From Bdellovibrio sp. NC01 (GTDB taxonomy: Bacteria; Bdellovibrionota; Bdellovibrionia; Bdellovibrionales; Bdellovibrionaceae), in NCBI RefSeq assembly GCF_006874625.1, contig NZ_CP030034.1:124001-188000 (forward strand): DNA of 64,000 bases, written 5' to 3'. The notes beneath the pieces were generated by a model. It did no database searches. It saw only the letters and a program-made list of their open reading frames with translations, and was not told where the DNA came from. Positions within the stretch are counted from its first letter, which is position 1, and each line of letters starts with the position of its first letter. Both the position numbers and the translations under genes were made by a program. Positions 9,131 to 17,337 of this stretch are shown in pieces.

Positions 9131-9919
9131 ATGAAGATCAAAGAACTATTTGCTATCCCTACAGTCAACGACGGTGCCTTGAAAGTTTGGCAGCGTAATT
9201 TTTTATATTTTAAAAAGACGTGGCTGGTATCGTTGTTCTGGATCGTGCTTGAACCAGTTATTTATTTAGGCGCTATTGGCTTCGGCCTGGGTGCTTTTGT
9301 TAATAACATGGGTGGCATGTCGTATATCGAATTCTTTTTCCCAGCGTTGCTTTCAACAACAGCGATGCTTGTCGCTTTCTTCGAAGGAACTTATGGGAAC
9401 TATACGAAGCTGACTCATCAAAGAACTTACGCGACAATCATGTTAACTCGCGTGGGACCCGAAGAAATTGTTGCCGGCGAATTGTTGTGGGCAGCTTCTA
9501 AAGGTTTCTTTGGTGTGATGGGTGTGACAGTGGTCGCGATCTTCTTTGGTCTGATTGATACGCCTAAGATTTTATTGGCGTTGCCAGTGCTGTTCTTATT
9601 GTCATGTTTGTTCTCGTGCATCGGTATGATCTTTACATCGATTGCGCGCAACTATGATTCATTTATTTATTCGACGTCGGGTCTGATTGTGCCAATGAGT
9701 TTGCTCAGTGGAACTTACTTCCCGTTAGAGCAATTGCCGACAGGCTTGCGCTATATCGCTTATTTATTTCCGCTGACACATGCGGTATCGGCCGTGCGCG
9801 GAATTTTACATAACGGCAGCCCGGTGATGATTTCAGTCAACGTTGTGGTGTTGTTGTTGGCGACTTGGATCTGCATGAACGTTTCGTTCGTGCGCATTCG
9901 TCATAAACTTCTAAAGTAG
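9131..9919 (+). CDS. ABC-2 type transporter permease
   Basis: A 262-residue inner-membrane protein with about six hydrophobic segments and the NodJ-like C-terminal half (LLSGTYFPLEQLP and AYLFPLTHAVSAVRG). An in-frame ATG at 9122 overlaps the ATPase stop, but GAGGG sits nine bases before the ATG at 9131 and directly against the one at 9122, so 9131 is preferred. With the preceding ATPase it forms a two-gene exporter. A hairpin terminator follows. Confidence 0.92.
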   Translation: MKIKELFAIPTVNDGALKVWQRNFLYFKKTWLVSLFWIVLEPVIYLGAIGFGLGAFVNNMGGMSYIEFFFPALLSTTAMLVAFFEGTYGNYTKLTHQRTYATIMLTRVGPEEIVAGELLWAASKGFFGVMGVTVVAIFFGLIDTPKILLALPVLFLLSCLFSCIGMIFTSIARNYDSFIYSTSGLIVPMSLLSGTYFPLEQLPTGLRYIAYLFPLTHAVSAVRGILHNGSPVMISVNVVVLLLATWICMNVSFVRIRHKLLK

Positions 9920-9926
9920 TTTTCTT

Positions 9927-9953
9927 AAACGCTTCGATCAGGTCGAAGCGTTT
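9927..9953. terminator. Bidirectional hairpin between convergent operons
   Basis: Perfect 11-bp stem AAACGCTTCGA / TCGAAGCGTTT with loop TCAGG, between the ABC permease and the mtgA stop. It overlaps the last bases of mtgA and can serve both strands, though the T-runs are short. Confidence 0.8.
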
Positions 9954-10776
9954 ACTGTTCCTCTTCCGTATCTTGCTGCAATTCCTGCTCGGCCTTTTCA
10001 AGATCTTGCAATGTCATTGTGTCTGTACTTTCGATCTCTTCCGGAGGCGGTGCTGGGCTTAAGAAGTTTTGAATCTTAAGAACGGCGGCTTCATATTCTG
10101 CTTCATTAATGCGGCTATATTTGTACATATCGCCGACGATGCGATCCAGACGCTTGCGGGCAAACGGTGTCAGCTCTTTCTTGAAATAAGATTTCGAATA
10201 CTTTTCTGGATTCGGTAGGATCATCGCTAAGAAAGCACTTTCCACGACATCAAGTTCTGCTGGCGATTTCTTGAAATAATAAGCCGCGGCCTTTTTTACG
10301 CCGTAAATATCTTTACCGAATTCCACGACGTTAAAATAGCGTTCAAGAATTTCTTTTTTAGTCAGCGTCTTTTCAATGCGGTCGGTGATGATCGCTTCAA
10401 GGCCTTTGCGCAAGAAAGTACGGTCTTTATTTAAGAACATATTCTTCGCAAGTTGTTGGGTTAGTGTCGAGCCACCACGTTTATAAACGCCTTTTTCCCA
10501 ACCTTCACGGAAGTTCTTTTCAATCGCGTCCCACTCAAAGCCGTGATGATTATAGAAGTTTGAATCCTCCGTTAAGATCACAGTCTTCACTAGATAAGGG
10601 GAGATTTTATTCAGTGGAACGTATTCGCTAGAACCCGGACATAAAGTCACATGATACATCGACGTGATCATGCAGCCTTTGATTTCAGATGGGGTTGGCA
10701 GCCAATTCCACAAAAACAAAGCGGCAGCTAACATCATCGCAGCGATAGCAAAAAAGAAAACGCCGATCCATTTCAT
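9952..10776 (-). CDS. mtgA: Monofunctional biosynthetic peptidoglycan transglycosylase
   Basis: A 274-residue glycosyltransferase family 51 protein with one N-terminal membrane segment (about residues 5-25). The catalytic glutamate region TEDSNFYNHHGFEW, the GGSTLTQQLAKNMFL motif, and KKEILERYFNVVEFG are intact, so it should polymerise lipid II. Length is slightly above typical MtgA because of an acidic Glu/Gln-rich tail of about 40 residues. It is the last gene of a minus-strand run with the epimerase and the PAP2 phosphatase, one base after the epimerase stop. Confidence 0.94.
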   Translation of the reverse strand: MKWIGVFFFAIAAMMLAAALFLWNWLPTPSEIKGCMITSMYHVTLCPGSSEYVPLNKISPYLVKTVILTEDSNFYNHHGFEWDAIEKNFREGWEKGVYKRGGSTLTQQLAKNMFLNKDRTFLRKGLEAIITDRIEKTLTKKEILERYFNVVEFGKDIYGVKKAAAYYFKKSPAELDVVESAFLAMILPNPEKYSKSYFKKELTPFARKRLDRIVGDMYKYSRINEAEYEAAVLKIQNFLSPAPPPEEIESTDTMTLQDLEKAEQELQQDTEEEQ

Positions 10777-10777
10777 A

Positions 10778-11764
10778 TTAAGAAAGTAAACCGTGGTCTT
10801 TCATCCACTGCACGCTATTGTGAATAGCTTCTTTAGCAGGACGGGGATTAAATCCCAGCTCGCGTTGCGCTTTGCTTGAATCAAACCAGTGGAACATTGT
10901 TGAAGTCCATGCGTTTTCACGACTTAAAGGACCTTTCATGCCGATTGTTTCAAGACAATCGCCAACAGCACCTACGACGTGAAGAACTTGATCCGGCAGA
11001 TGATGCGGCGGAGGTTTTACTCCCGCTTCTTGAGCGATCATCGTGAACAAGTCTTTAATCAAAATGTTTTCGCCAGCCAGGATATATCGTTCGCCTTTTT
11101 TGCCGTTCTTCCAGGCGCTAAGAATGCCTGCAACAACGTCTTCAACAGCGACAACGTTAACGCCACCCGAAGTGTAGAATTTAAATTTACCTTGTGCGAC
11201 TTTGACCTGCATTTTGCGGCTGCCTTTTTTTGCATCGCCAGGTCCATACACCGTTGAGGGATTTAAAATAACCGCGTCGATTTCGCCTTTATCACAGGCT
11301 TTCTTAACGATCATTTCGGCTTTGTGTTTGGTTTCAAAGTAACCAAGATCTAAATCATGAACATTGAATTCGGAAGATTCATTCAAGACCTGTTCGCTGC
11401 TGCGGCCGCCGCCGATAGCAACAACTGAAGAAAGATAAACCAGGCGACGGATTTTCAGCTCACGGCACACTTCAACAACGTTGGCTGTGCCTTGAACGTT
11501 TACTTTTTCCATTAAAGCGCGTTGTGATTTTTTATATGCGATCACGCCTGCTAAGTGGAAAACGCTGTCCATGCCTTTGAAGGCTTCAAGTAAAGAAAGA
11601 ATATCTGTGACATCGCCGTGAACGAATTTGCAATTAACACCGTCAAGTTCTGATACGTCACTGTTTGCGCGAACAAGTGCATAAACCTCATGGCCATCAT
11701 TGACCAGGGCCCGTGTCACCCAACTTCCTAAAAAGCCATTCGCTCCAGTAACTAGAACTTTCAT
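10778..11764 (-). CDS. NAD-dependent epimerase/dehydratase (dihydroflavonol reductase-like SDR)
   Basis: A 328-residue extended short-chain dehydrogenase. The N-terminus has the Rossmann motif VTGANGFLGSWV; the catalytic pair is in YFETKHKAE, and NPSTVYGPGD follows. Such proteins act on nucleotide sugars, sterol-like or hopanoid-side-chain substrates; the present one resembles the dihydroflavonol-4-reductase-like group, and no substrate can be assigned. It overlaps the PAP2 gene by four bases (ATGA), so they are translationally linked. Confidence 0.85.
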   Translation of the reverse strand: MKVLVTGANGFLGSWVTRALVNDGHEVYALVRANSDVSELDGVNCKFVHGDVTDILSLLEAFKGMDSVFHLAGVIAYKKSQRALMEKVNVQGTANVVEVCRELKIRRLVYLSSVVAIGGGRSSEQVLNESSEFNVHDLDLGYFETKHKAEMIVKKACDKGEIDAVILNPSTVYGPGDAKKGSRKMQVKVAQGKFKFYTSGGVNVVAVEDVVAGILSAWKNGKKGERYILAGENILIKDLFTMIAQEAGVKPPPHHLPDQVLHVVGAVGDCLETIGMKGPLSRENAWTSTMFHWFDSSKAQRELGFNPRPAKEAIHNSVQWMKDHGLLS

Positions 11765-12363
11765 GTTGTCTTAGCCTCTTCTTCGTCGATTCGATCCAAA
11801 CGTGCCATTACTCGCTTACAAAGCTTAGCGAACATTATTCCAACGATGATGCCTAACATGGCACCACAAATAACGTCTGTTGGAAAGTGTACTCCGCTAT
11901 ATATACGACTGTAACCAATTAAAAACGCCAATGCGTATAAAGGAATAGTTACAACTGGATAGATCATGGAAATAAATGTCGCGAGCGAGAACATATTCGT
12001 CGCGTGATTCGACACAAAACTATATCCACCAAAAGGTGCGCGAACTTGCACAACCAGATCTTGGGTTTCCGCAGGACGCGGACGTTGTACGGTTTTCTTA
12101 AATGCCCAATTGCCTACACCATCAGAAATCAAAACGCTAAGTAAACAGAAGATAAAAACCACGAACCCTTTTTTAAGACCCTTAGTCCACAAGAACATCC
12201 CAATAATGAAAGGAACCACCGTAAGCTTAAATACGAGTGTTTTATGAAGGTCCGTAATGCTTGGAAAAAAATGATCAGCCCAAGGGGAAGTCCACTGGGA
12301 ATTAATCAAGAAAAAGAGACGTTTATCGAGGTTCAATATGAATTCAAGCATGCGAAAAATCAT
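11761..12363 (-). CDS. PAP2-family membrane phosphatase
   Basis: A 200-residue protein with about five membrane segments. The PAP2 motifs read KTVQRPRPAE (motif 1, K-RPRP), FVSNHA (motif 2; SNH replaces the common PSGH) and SRIYSGVHFPTD (motif 3). Such enzymes hydrolyse undecaprenyl pyrophosphate or lipid phosphates on the outer face of the inner membrane. Being first in an operon with mtgA, a role in recycling the carrier lipid is plausible; lipid A 1-phosphatase is an alternative. Confidence 0.85.
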   Translation of the reverse strand: MIFRMLEFILNLDKRLFFLINSQWTSPWADHFFPSITDLHKTLVFKLTVVPFIIGMFLWTKGLKKGFVVFIFCLLSVLISDGVGNWAFKKTVQRPRPAETQDLVVQVRAPFGGYSFVSNHATNMFSLATFISMIYPVVTIPLYALAFLIGYSRIYSGVHFPTDVICGAMLGIIVGIMFAKLCKRVMARLDRIDEEEAKTT

Positions 12364-12448
12364 ACCTTAGAATTTCGCTCGCAGAAAGTCTAGGTCTTAG
12401 AGTGGTCTCGGTGTCACTGCTCTCTGCTTATGGCATCATTTTTTGTAT

Positions 12449-13201
12449 ATGAACAAAGCAACTTGGTTAGGGCTTCTGGTGGGTTTCGGCGGGATCATCC
12501 TGGGGAATTTGCTCGAGGGCGGACACATGAGCTCTTTGATGCAGCTCACAGCATTTATCATCGTGTTGGCAGGAACAATTGGCGCTGTCATGGTTTCAAG
12601 TTCTGAGAAAGATTTGAAAACAGGATTAGCACTTGCGAAGTCAGCATTTCGCGCTGAAGAAAGCGAAATCAAAGAGCGCATCACAGAAATCGTTGATTGC
12701 TCTCGTCTTGCGAAAAAAGAATCGATACTGGCACTTGAGCCTCGCTTGAATGCAATTAAAGATCCCTTATTAAAAGGTGTTCTTCGTTGTGTCATCGATG
12801 GTGTTGAAGTGAATACGATTCGCGATATCTACGAAACACAAATTCAAACAGAAGAAGATGAATTGCTTTCGGGCGCAAAGATTTGGGCTGATGCTGGTGG
12901 TTTTGCACCAACAATCGGTATCATTGGTGCGGTTCTAGGTTTGATTCACGTCATGGGCAATCTGACTGACACAAGTAAACTTGGTGCGGGTATCGCTGTC
13001 GCGTTCGTCGCAACGGTTTATGGTGTTAGCTCTGCCAACTTGTTGTTCCTTCCTTTGGGCAACAAATTGAAAAAGAACGTTCACAATACAACTCGCGAAA
13101 AAATGATGATACTTGAAGGCGGTCTTCTGGTCGCTAGCGGTATCAATCCTGTTTTGCTTGAACAAAAGCTTCACGCTTTCCTTTATTCAAACGAGAAATA
13201 A
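12449..13201 (+). CDS. motA: Flagellar motor stator protein MotA
   Basis: A 250-residue protein with four hydrophobic segments, two near the N-terminus and two after residue 150. The MotA/TolQ signature is GFAPTIGIIGAVLGLIHVM. ATG at 12449 is used; an in-frame TTG at 12443 would add only two residues. It forms the ion channel of the stator with MotB, whose gene follows after three bases. Bdellovibrio bacteriovorus is known to carry three motAB pairs, so this may be one of several here. Confidence 0.94.
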   Translation: MNKATWLGLLVGFGGIILGNLLEGGHMSSLMQLTAFIIVLAGTIGAVMVSSSEKDLKTGLALAKSAFRAEESEIKERITEIVDCSRLAKKESILALEPRLNAIKDPLLKGVLRCVIDGVEVNTIRDIYETQIQTEEDELLSGAKIWADAGGFAPTIGIIGAVLGLIHVMGNLTDTSKLGAGIAVAFVATVYGVSSANLLFLPLGNKLKKNVHNTTREKMMILEGGLLVASGINPVLLEQKLHAFLYSNEK

Positions 13202-13204
13202 TCT

Positions 13205-13960
13205 GTGTTGAAGACGCGTAAAAACCGCAAACATGACGAACACGAAAACCACGAAAGATGGTTGGTGTCCTATGCGGATTTTATTACGCTACTTTTTGCT
13301 TTCTTCGTCGTGATGTATGCGACTTCAAGTCAGAACGAAGGCAAAGAAAAAGAGTTTGAAGATTCGATTAAATTAAATTTCCACATGGTCGGGCGTGGCG
13401 GTACGGATTCTGATCCAAACGACATTCAAAATGCCTTAGCGGAATTGGTGATGCCACTAGGAAGCTTTCCTAAAAAAGGCGGTCCACGCGAAGCGCAGGA
13501 TTATGTGGAAAGGTCTCTGGATAAGTCGATGAGCTCTGCTGATAAAAAAGCGGCGGTTCAAGATATTTATCATGATGCTGTGGGAGTGCGCGTGGCCTTA
13601 ACGGCTTCAACGTTTTTTCAACCAGGATCTGCTAAGTTAAAAGTTGAAGCGCTGCCTTCACTTGATAAAGTCGCTGATATTCTTAAATCCAACGATAAAC
13701 GTGTGATTATCGAAGGCCACACCGATGATTCGCCGATTGAAGGTGCGTTGTATCCAAGTAACTGGGAATTAGCGGGCGGCCGTTCAACTGCCGTGGTTCG
13801 TTATCTGGTAAAAGTTCATAAGCTGAATCCGAAAAGATTTGTGTCGATTTCTTATGGCGACCAAAAGCCAATTGTTCCGAATGATACAGATGAACACAAG
13901 GCCATGAACCGTCGAATTGAGATTTTAATTGTGACGGATGATTCAAAGGCAGAAATATAA
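13205..13960 (+). CDS. motB: Flagellar motor stator protein MotB
   Basis: A 251-residue protein with GTG start. One membrane segment contains the proton-binding aspartate in WLVSYADFITLLFAFF. The C-terminal OmpA-like domain binds peptidoglycan (IIEGHTDDSPIEG, NWELAGGRSTAVVRYL, and NRRIEILIV). The linker between the two is long and polar, as in other MotB proteins. A terminator follows. Confidence 0.95.
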   Translation: MLKTRKNRKHDEHENHERWLVSYADFITLLFAFFVVMYATSSQNEGKEKEFEDSIKLNFHMVGRGGTDSDPNDIQNALAELVMPLGSFPKKGGPREAQDYVERSLDKSMSSADKKAAVQDIYHDAVGVRVALTASTFFQPGSAKLKVEALPSLDKVADILKSNDKRVIIEGHTDDSPIEGALYPSNWELAGGRSTAVVRYLVKVHKLNPKRFVSISYGDQKPIVPNDTDEHKAMNRRIEILIVTDDSKAEI

Positions 13961-13987
13961 AAAGCCGGTTGTTACACCGGCTTTTTT
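13961..13987. terminator. Bidirectional terminator after motB
   Basis: Stem AGCCGGT / ACCGGCT with loop TGTTAC and T6 on the plus strand. It starts at the motB stop and lies just downstream of the convergent minus-strand gene ending at 14016. Confidence 0.88.
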
Positions 13988-14015
13988 ATTCGTTATTGTC
14001 GAAGAAAGATTGGAA

Positions 14016-14720
14016 CTATACGCACTCTTTAAGTTTACGTACGATTTCCATCGCTTTAGCTTTATCAACTTTTTTCACGTCCATAATTGCTTGTACGAAT
14101 GCTTCTTCAGAAGTTGATTTCGCGCCAGTTTCAACTAGCTCGTCATGTTTTTCGATGATTTTCGTGTAAGAGTCGCGCTCTGCTTTAGAGAAGCGAGTCA
14201 AGATACCTTCAGGCAAAGACTCAAGCTTCGTCAATGCTGCTGTTGTATCGCCCAATTCTGCTGGGTTTAATTCTTTAGCTGTTTTGCGCGCGCCTGTTAA
14301 TGAAGCGTTTGCAAGAAGTTTTGCAGAAGCAGAAGCTGCTGCATCGATAGATTTACCTTCCGATACGTCTGTTTTAGAAATCTCGCCAGCCATTTTTTTA
14401 GCGGCGATGATTGTTGCCAAGTTATCTAGGCGTTGTGCTGATTTCGCTGAATCAGACGAGATCGACATAGATAGAGCATTGTTTTTACCTGCTGGTAGGT
14501 TCAACTCATTGATCATTTTGTCACGAGCGATTTGGGCTTGTTGTGCGCTCAAACCTTTTGCTGTTCCGCCTTTACCGAAAGCTGCTTCTTTGATTTGTTT
14601 TGTATAATCAACCAAAGACTCTTTTACAGATTTAGCGGCAACTGTACCTGCAGCGTGTGCTGCCGAAAAAGATACTGTCGTAGCAAGTGCAACCATACCA
14701 ATAACGAATGCTTTTTTCAT
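14016..14720 (-). CDS. Exported Ala/Lys-rich helical protein, unknown function
   Basis: A 234-residue protein with a signal peptide (residues 1-23, cleavage after AHA). The mature chain is rich in Ala, Lys, Ser and Glu, has almost no aromatic residues, and should be largely helical. A single cysteine is the next-to-last residue (ECV). I recognise no family. A good ribosome site (AAGGAGAG) precedes the ATG. Codon use is strongly biased to a few codons, as for an abundant protein. Confidence 0.75.
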   Translation of the reverse strand: MKKAFVIGMVALATTVSFSAAHAAGTVAAKSVKESLVDYTKQIKEAAFGKGGTAKGLSAQQAQIARDKMINELNLPAGKNNALSMSISSDSAKSAQRLDNLATIIAAKKMAGEISKTDVSEGKSIDAAASASAKLLANASLTGARKTAKELNPAELGDTTAALTKLESLPEGILTRFSKAERDSYTKIIEKHDELVETGAKSTSEEAFVQAIMDVKKVDKAKAMEIVRKLKECV

Positions 14721-14854
14721 GACTCTCTCTCCTTAGTCAAAAAAGTAAATTTGCTTCATAGGACTAAAGAGCAAAAGGGATGCTACGCGGGAACGCATTT
14801 AAATAGACCTAACAAATGGAAACTGTCTAGACCGTGAATGCAGCGACAGAAGTG

Positions 14855-14887
14855 GTCACCGCCCTCTCAAAATGAGACAGCGGTGAC
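14855..14887 (-). terminator. Two-tier hairpin downstream of the DUF1254 gene
   Basis: Outer stem GTCACCGC / GCGGTGAC and inner stem TCTCA / TGAGA around an AAA loop, separated by a 2x2 internal loop. It lies 22 bases beyond the minus-strand stop at 14910. No T-run follows, so it may stabilise the 3' end rather than terminate alone. Confidence 0.6.
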
Positions 14888-14909
14888 TTTGTGGAGTTAT
14901 ATCAAAGAC

Positions 14910-16379
14910 TTACTCAAATGTATCATTTTGAGACAATTGTTTAAGCGGAGTTTCCACACGTTGAATTGCAGGCAGTCGCCAATTGCGATTCAAGATCTCA
15001 TACTTCGGCCAATATAGACGGGCCATCAATTTGAAATTTCCTTGAGGAGTTGGCAGCCAATTTGGAATTCTGCTTTTTGCAGGCGGTTGATATTGGATAT
15101 AGATATCCAGTGAACCGTCGCGATTGAAAACGAGTTTATCGTGATTGCCCACAGAATACTTATTCAAAGGATTTCTGACGAAATAGTTTTTATCATTGTA
15201 AAGAGTGATCGACCAGAAGGCGTTGACCGGAGGAAGCTCACCTTTTGGAAAGTGCAGCACGTAACTGTATTTACCATTCAGTCGTCTGCCCATCGAATCT
15301 GTTGTTAAAACTGGGTAGACCGCATCTTGTGGCAGATTTGCACCTAAACCCACATGGGCAATGACGGCTCGATTTGCATAGTTGGTTCCGTAGCGGCCGG
15401 TGTTGAAATGATAAGTCCAACCGTTGGCCTTTTCGCCTTTAGGATTTTTGGCGGCGTTAATAATTTTATTCAGCGCTGTTTGCGCGCCGGCATTGATGGC
15501 ATTGCGCTGATCAAGGGACAGAACTGACGGATCAAAAGTTTTTCCAATTTCAATCCCCAGGCTTCTCATTTTTTCGATCATGATTTTATCTTGCGCCAAG
15601 GGAGGATTGCGCTTCATGGATTCAGAAAGTTTTGTGAAGAACTCAATTCCAGACATGCCCTCGACCTGATCAACTGGTGTTTGCGTTAAATTCACACCGG
15701 GTTTCACAGCCACATTTCTTGGCGGAGAATAGCTGCGTCCCCAAGAACTAAGAGGCGTCAGTCGGTAACCATCTTGAATTTCATTTACCGCCGCAAAATC
15801 GCTTTTGCCCGTCGCCTCAGTTCTGCCGATAATCATGACGTCATTTGTAGCCGATTTAATTTGGCGCAGTCCTTCAGGCACACTGCCACTCCAATTGGGA
15901 CCGGTAATAACGAAATTGCCTTTACCATTTCCCGTAGTTCGAGTTCCAGGATTTGCGAACACTTCAGTCCACGCATTCATCAACTGCATAATGTAATAAC
16001 GTTTACCAGTGTCAGGAACGCTTAATACGATAGGCTCTTTACTAAGATCTAACCATGCCGTGCTGTAAAGAGTATCCGCATTGGGACTGACGATGTCAGT
16101 GAAGCTTGCATCAGGAAATTCTCGTTTATGCGCGAACTGATTGATCGGCGCTTTGGAGTCCGTCGCGACAGGAGTAGCCGTCATCATATCTTTACTGACG
16201 TCCATGATCAGCAGGGGATAGCCGTAAGCATAGACTTGTTCAGCCACCATTTTTGTTTCGCTATTATTTAAAGATATTGTGGGTAAATAAGAATGCTGGG
16301 TTGGAGTTTCCGTGCTTTTGCAGGAAGCAAACAGGAGCATTCCACTGACAAGAAGAGAGTTCAGAACTAACTTTTTCAC
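14910..16379 (-). CDS. DUF1254/DUF1214 family lipoprotein
   Basis: A 489-residue protein with a lipoprotein signal (lipobox LFASC, Cys near residue 20). The N-terminal half matches DUF1254 (AYGYPLLIMDV, PNADTLYSTAWLDL with SKEPIVLSVPD, RYYIMQLMNAWTEVF) and the C-terminal half DUF1214 (GELPPVNAFWSITLYNDK, LVFNRDGSLDIYIQ). The biochemical function of this family is not established to my knowledge. The gene after it (16413) encodes a barrel-like protein and the two appear to be one operon, 33 bases apart, with the barrel gene first. Confidence 0.88.
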   Translation of the reverse strand: MKKLVLNSLLVSGMLLFASCKSTETPTQHSYLPTISLNNSETKMVAEQVYAYGYPLLIMDVSKDMMTATPVATDSKAPINQFAHKREFPDASFTDIVSPNADTLYSTAWLDLSKEPIVLSVPDTGKRYYIMQLMNAWTEVFANPGTRTTGNGKGNFVITGPNWSGSVPEGLRQIKSATNDVMIIGRTEATGKSDFAAVNEIQDGYRLTPLSSWGRSYSPPRNVAVKPGVNLTQTPVDQVEGMSGIEFFTKLSESMKRNPPLAQDKIMIEKMRSLGIEIGKTFDPSVLSLDQRNAINAGAQTALNKIINAAKNPKGEKANGWTYHFNTGRYGTNYANRAVIAHVGLGANLPQDAVYPVLTTDSMGRRLNGKYSYVLHFPKGELPPVNAFWSITLYNDKNYFVRNPLNKYSVGNHDKLVFNRDGSLDIYIQYQPPAKSRIPNWLPTPQGNFKLMARLYWPKYEILNRNWRLPAIQRVETPLKQLSQNDTFE

Positions 16380-16412
16380 GACAAAGCCTCCATCCTAGAG
16401 ATTCGTAAAAAA

Positions 16413-17210
16413 TTATTTATGTCCACCCAAAGGAAATTGAAAATTTAAGCCCACGAAGGTTTGATATTCAGGATATCCATCGCCTTTGTGGTAAAGCGTC
16501 CACTGTGGTTCTGCAAAAAGATTCATGGTGATACCACTTTCAAACTTCCAAACTTTTCCAAGGCCAAACCCGATCGGTACATAGTACTGGCCTGTTTCCA
16601 AATTGAAATTCATAATGCCTGTCGAGCGTAAATAAAATCCCGTCGGTAAGTTAAAGATTAAGAATGGCTGAAGGGTTGCAATATTTTGTGTGGGACGATC
16701 TTCATCGCCGGCATAATCATGTTGATAAGTTAGAAGTGCACCAACCATTCCCCAAGTATCAGGATGGATGACTGTCGCCGCTGCGCCAATTTGCCATTTG
16801 CCCGAACCCGTTTCATCTTTCGATGCAGTCGGAAAAACAAAATAAGGACCGATACCCACCTGAAAATCAGGTATGCCCATTAAAAATATATCAAATAAAT
16901 TAATATCGCCCATGCCATTCACATGACTGCCACCTGCGGGATCAGGAACTGTAGAGTAGGGAACAGTTAAGCGCGCAATTTGCGGAGTATTGAACAACTT
17001 GTGTGGTAAAGCGCCACGCAGGAAGAAAGAATTGGAATCTTCATCCGTGCCATAAATTTTTGAAGTAATATAGTCATGAAGATTCAGCGCCGCCATCGGA
17101 GTTAATGGATTGTTCGATTTATTCATGTCATCAGCACTGACGTCAGCGGCATTCACAGCCGACACGAATAAAGAAATTATCATCGCCGCGCTAATAACCA
17201 AACGCTTCAT
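16413..17210 (-). CDS. Outer-membrane beta-barrel-like protein (MetA-pathway/neuromedin-U-like transporter type)
   Basis: A 265-residue protein with signal peptide (residues 1-21, cleavage after VNA). The chain alternates short amphipathic strands, ends in an aromatic-containing stretch (FQFPLG), and has segments typical of the phenol-degradation MetA-like barrels: GMGDINLFDIFLM, VGIGPYFVFPTAS, GKWQIGAAATVIH. These are thought to be outer-membrane channels, cargo unknown. It is the first gene of the pair with the DUF1254 lipoprotein. Confidence 0.75.
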   Translation of the reverse strand: MKRLVISAAMIISLFVSAVNAADVSADDMNKSNNPLTPMAALNLHDYITSKIYGTDEDSNSFFLRGALPHKLFNTPQIARLTVPYSTVPDPAGGSHVNGMGDINLFDIFLMGIPDFQVGIGPYFVFPTASKDETGSGKWQIGAAATVIHPDTWGMVGALLTYQHDYAGDEDRPTQNIATLQPFLIFNLPTGFYLRSTGIMNFNLETGQYYVPIGFGLGKVWKFESGITMNLFAEPQWTLYHKGDGYPEYQTFVGLNFQFPLGGHK

Positions 17211-17278
17211 GCATCCTCCTTCATTTTGGGCCTAACCCCAGAATGAAAAAGAACATCAACAAAGAGAAGTTGATTACT

Positions 17279-17310
17279 CACTTCGTGCTAATAATCACCA
17301 GCACGAAGTG
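17279..17310 (-). terminator. Hairpin downstream of the 949-residue gene
   Basis: Perfect 11-bp stem CACTTCGTGCT / AGCACGAAGTG with a 10-base loop (AATAATCACC), 28 bases past the stop at 17338. There is no T-run, so factor-independent termination is uncertain. Confidence 0.6.
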
Positions 17311-17337
17311 TGACACAGGACTTTTGACGATTGAATT

